Source: Dyadobacter jejuensis
GTDB taxonomy: Bacteria; Bacteroidota; Bacteroidia; Cytophagales; Spirosomataceae
DNA: 64,000 bases
Assembly: GCF_003149085.1 (NCBI RefSeq)
Contig: NZ_QGDT01000008.1
Location: forward strand, 124,001 to 188,000
Reading direction: 5' to 3'
Made by a program: the position numbers and the translations under genes. The notes beneath the pieces are model-generated. The model made no database searches. It was not told where the DNA came from and was given only the letters and a program-made list of their open reading frames with translations. Each line of letters starts with the position of its first letter. The first letter of the stretch is position 1. This document shows positions 62,180 to 64,000 of this stretch, one piece after another.

Positions 62180-62776
62180 TTAAACTCCCTCTGCTACCAC
62201 CTCTTTAACACCAGGAACCATACGGGTCAGCAGGTTTTCGATTCCGGCCTTCAGGGTTAGCGTAGAAGATGGGCAACCACTACAAGAGCCTTGTAACAGC
62301 ACCTTCACCACCCCAGATGGTTCGTCGAATGAGTGGAAGTTAATAGCGCCACCGTCCGACTCTACGGCTGGCCGTACGTACTGATCCAGAGCCGCTTTTA
62401 TTTGTTGAACCGCCTCCGTGTCACGCGCATCGACGATCAGGGTATTATTTTCGATGGTCTGCTGCTCAAATACGGGGTGGTTTTCTTCGAAGTATATTTT
62501 TATGAACTGCTTTGTGTCGCGCAGCACCTCTTCCCATTCTTGAGCGTCGTCCTTAGTGATGGTTATAAAATTGCTGGCAATAAACACCCTTTTGACATGT
62601 GGGAATTGGAATAAGTCGGCAGCCAGGGGAGATACCTTACCCGGCTCCAAGGCAGCCTCTCTGGATGGATAATCGAAGCTAAGCCCATCGGGTACCAACT
62701 CGAAGTTCAAAACAAACTTCATTGAGTTAGGATTGGGGCTTAATTCTGTATAAACAAAAATAGGACGAGAGAGCAT
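62180..62776 (-). CDS. NfuA-like iron-sulfur cluster carrier
   Basis: 198 residues: an Nfu_N domain (about 5-95, TELSPNPNSMKFVLN...) and a C-terminal NifU-like domain (about 120-198) with the cluster-binding CxxC, Cys165 and Cys168 (LLQGSCSGCPSS). It binds a 4Fe-4S cluster at a dimer interface and hands it to client proteins. This is the eukaryote/mitochondrial-like Nfu1 layout, common in Bacteroidota, not the A-type-fused E. coli NfuA. It ends at a terminator, so it is separate from the downstream reductase operon. Confidence 0.92.
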   Translation of the reverse strand: MLSRPIFVYTELSPNPNSMKFVLNFELVPDGLSFDYPSREAALEPGKVSPLAADLFQFPHVKRVFIASNFITITKDDAQEWEEVLRDTKQFIKIYFEENHPVFEQQTIENNTLIVDARDTEAVQQIKAALDQYVRPAVESDGGAINFHSFDEPSGVVKVLLQGSCSGCPSSTLTLKAGIENLLTRMVPGVKEVVAEGV

Positions 62777-62876
62777 GATTGATTCTTTTTAAAAATATTA
62801 TATCAGTAATGGATGTTGCTATAACAGCATTCGGAACCATTTGGTTTGGTAATGACCCAAAAATAGGGTCTATACA

Positions 62877-62910
62877 CAAAAGCGTCCACCAGAGATACCA
62901 GTGGACGCTT
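62877..62910 (-). terminator. Terminator of the rplU-rpmA operon
   Basis: AAGCGTCCAC (62880-62889) pairs perfectly with GTGGACGCTT (62901-62910) over an 11-base loop. On the minus strand TTTTGTG follows the stem. It lies 21 bases past the rpmA stop. Confidence 0.65.
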
Positions 62911-62931
62911 CCTAAGGAAATACCTAAAATC

Positions 62932-63201
62932 TTAAGCTTCCGCTACAGCAACGGGCTCAATGCTCACATAGGAGCGGTTGTCGCGTTTCTTACGGAAAAC
63001 GATTTTACCAGGAACCAAAGCGAATAGAGTATGGTCACGACCGATACCTACGTTTTCACCTGGATTGTGCTTAGTGCCACGCTGACGAACGATAATGTTA
63101 CCAGCTTGGGCGATCTGACCACCGAATAATTTTACTCCCAGACGTTTACTTTCCGATTCACGTCCGTTTCTCGAGCTACCTACACCTTTCTTATGTGCCA
63201 T
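62932..63201 (-). CDS. rpmA: 50S ribosomal protein L27
   Basis: 89 residues, the normal length. [20 protein letters not shown] is the L27 N-terminus that reaches the peptidyl transferase centre, without the cleavable extension known from Firmicutes. [20 protein letters not shown] and [20 protein letters not shown] complete the family signature. It follows rplU by 39 bases in the conserved rplU-rpmA order. Confidence 0.97.
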   Translation of the reverse strand: MAHKKGVGSSRNGRESESKRLGVKLFGGQIAQAGNIIVRQRGTKHNPGENVGIGRDHTLFALVPGKIVFRKKRDNRSYVSIEPVAVAEA

Positions 63202-63240
63202 GATATCTTAACTTTTAATGTGTTGTTCTTTGATTTGGAA

Positions 63241-63552
63241 TTAAGCTACAATTTCGTCAATGCTGATTTTGGTCAGATATTGACGGTGACCATTCTTAAC
63301 TCTGTAACCCTTACGTCTTTTCTTTTTGAAGACGATTACTTTGTCACCTTTAAGGTGCTCAAGAACGGTTGCCTTAACAGAAGCACCAGCTACTGTAGGA
63401 ACACCAACCTGTACTGTGCCTGCGTTATCAACGAGAAGGACTTTGTCAAATACAAGTTCAGCGTTCACGTCTCCTTCAAGCCTGTGCGTGAAGATAGCGC
63501 GACCCTTTTCAACTTTAAATTGCTGACCTGCGATTTCTACGATTGCGTACAT
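63241..63552 (-). CDS. rplU: 50S ribosomal protein L21
   Basis: 103 residues, the usual length. [20 protein letters not shown] is the L21 start; [20 protein letters not shown] and [20 protein letters not shown], followed by KNGHRQ, form the rRNA-binding end. First gene of the rplU-rpmA operon, with a strong promoter. Confidence 0.97.
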   Translation of the reverse strand: MYAIVEIAGQQFKVEKGRAIFTHRLEGDVNAELVFDKVLLVDNAGTVQVGVPTVAGASVKATVLEHLKGDKVIVFKKKRRKGYRVKNGHRQYLTKISIDEIVA

Positions 63553-63587
63553 TGTAATGTATATTGATAATTATTCAAAATGAGGTG

Positions 63588-63619
63588 CAAAGCTACTGAT
63601 TAACAAACTTATTTGCAAA
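63588..63619 (-). promoter_or_regulatory. Promoter of the rplU-rpmA operon
   Basis: The minus strand has TTTG (63616-63619), 20 bp, then TAGCTTTG (63588-63595). Both elements match the Bacteroidota consensus; the leader is about 30 bases. This is the best promoter in the window, as expected for ribosomal proteins. Confidence 0.75.
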
Positions 63620-63814
63620 CACTCCCTTACAATTATAGAAGAAAAGAACCCAATACATTTTTTTGTTCAGGAAAATATAGTAGTATTAGGCGTTATCGGC
63701 AAAGAGATGGTGATGGCCCCTATAAAATTATCTTCCCTTAACACGGCTTAACATTCTGAATCGTTACCTTAGTATAGAAATCCGTCCGGATATCAGACCA
63801 TGGATCGTACCAAC

Positions 63815-64000
63815 ATGAAAACCATTATCCAAATTGCCTGTCTTTTTCTCTTAGCAGGAACATGGAGACCTATATTGGCCTTTCACCAGCCAACAGAACC
63901 CGCTCTGGAAACTGGGCAACAGACTACTGGGTACCAGCCTGGCGACCTGGTAGTGAATTTTGCCCTTAAAGACCTCAATGGGAAACCTATTTCCCTAAAG
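63815..64000 (+). CDS. TlpA/AhpC-TSA-like redoxin, N-terminal part (cut by window edge)
   Basis: The first 62 codons of an exported protein. MKTIIQIACLFLLAGTW is a signal peptide (through about RPILAF), then a low-complexity linker (HQPTEPALETGQQTTG), then YQPGDLVVNFALKDLNGKPISLK, the opening strands of the thioredoxin-like AhpC/TSA or Redoxin domain (the G..P.DF.L.D..G....L pattern). The active-site Cys pair would lie beyond the window. An in-frame ATG at 63800 adds only five residues and could be the start. It diverges from rplU. Confidence 0.7.
   Translation, partial: MKTIIQIACLFLLAGTWRPILAFHQPTEPALETGQQTTGYQPGDLVVNFALKDLNGKPISLK

Overview
The window is a piece of a Bacteroidota chromosome, most likely from the Cytophagales (Spirosomataceae-like; the family is inference). 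The signs are a SusC/SusD pair, a secreted protein with a C-terminal type IX secretion (T9SS) sorting domain, the absence of Shine-Dalgarno sequences, and repeated matches to the Bacteroidota promoter (TTTG, about 20 bp, TAnnTTTG). I found no rRNA, tRNA, CRISPR array or prophage. Two genes run off the ends.

Layout. 1-5.8 kb: the N-terminal part of a siderophore-type TonB-dependent receptor, a YheT-like hydrolase, a cold-shock protein, a DbpA-type RNA helicase, an aldo/keto reductase and an orphan GroES-like protein. 5.9-12.4 kb: a minus-strand cell-surface glycan cluster with two DPM1/GtrB-like glycosyltransferases, two large multi-membrane GT-C-like proteins and an MBOAT O-acyltransferase. 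12.5-18.8 kb: metal and ion homeostasis. mntR, with an LptF/LptG-type permease and an EamA transporter behind it, diverges from mntH, and kup follows; a palindrome between mntR and mntH is a good operator candidate. 18.9-31.7 kb: envelope and periplasmic enzymes, namely two L,D-transpeptidases whose genes overlap tail to tail, a CehA-like PHP protein, a CPBP protease, a phosphodiesterase-alkaline phosphatase fusion, ApbE and a GH2 glycosidase. 31.9-39.6 kb: a small acidic protein, SusD, SusC, a secreted probable beta-propeller protein and a dienelactone hydrolase.

39.6-41.8 kb is the main non-coding and mobile region. A family of degenerate intergenic repeats is interrupted by an IS110-family element. 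Its ends (39980-41405) can be read because the rejoined flank recreates another repeat copy in the window. Its transposase carries two frameshifts, and its 258-base 5' non-coding end is where a bridge RNA would be expected. A G-quadruplex-prone TTAGGGG run and a 75-bp perfect direct repeat also lie here.

41.8-54.9 kb: a YfhO-like membrane protein, 6-phosphofructokinase, an ElyC/YdcF-like protein, a TlpA-like thioredoxin protein, a 2-hydroxyacid dehydrogenase, galK plus a lipoprotein galM, a TrpF-like protein lacking its catalytic residues, and a PspC / small DUF5668-like / LiaF-like envelope-stress operon. The 58-residue middle gene of that operon is easily missed. 55-64 kb: a GH1 beta-glucosidase, a four-repeat T9SS protein, a PaaE-like ferredoxin reductase paired with an unrecognised protein bearing a DVDDTA motif like that of class II terpene cyclases, nfuA, the rplU-rpmA ribosomal operon, and the start of a TlpA/redoxin gene.

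The candidates most worth following for new biology are the IS110 element with its repeat target, the DVDDTA protein/ferredoxin reductase pair, the double Gtr-like glycan cluster without a flippase, and the catalytically dead TrpF paralogue.
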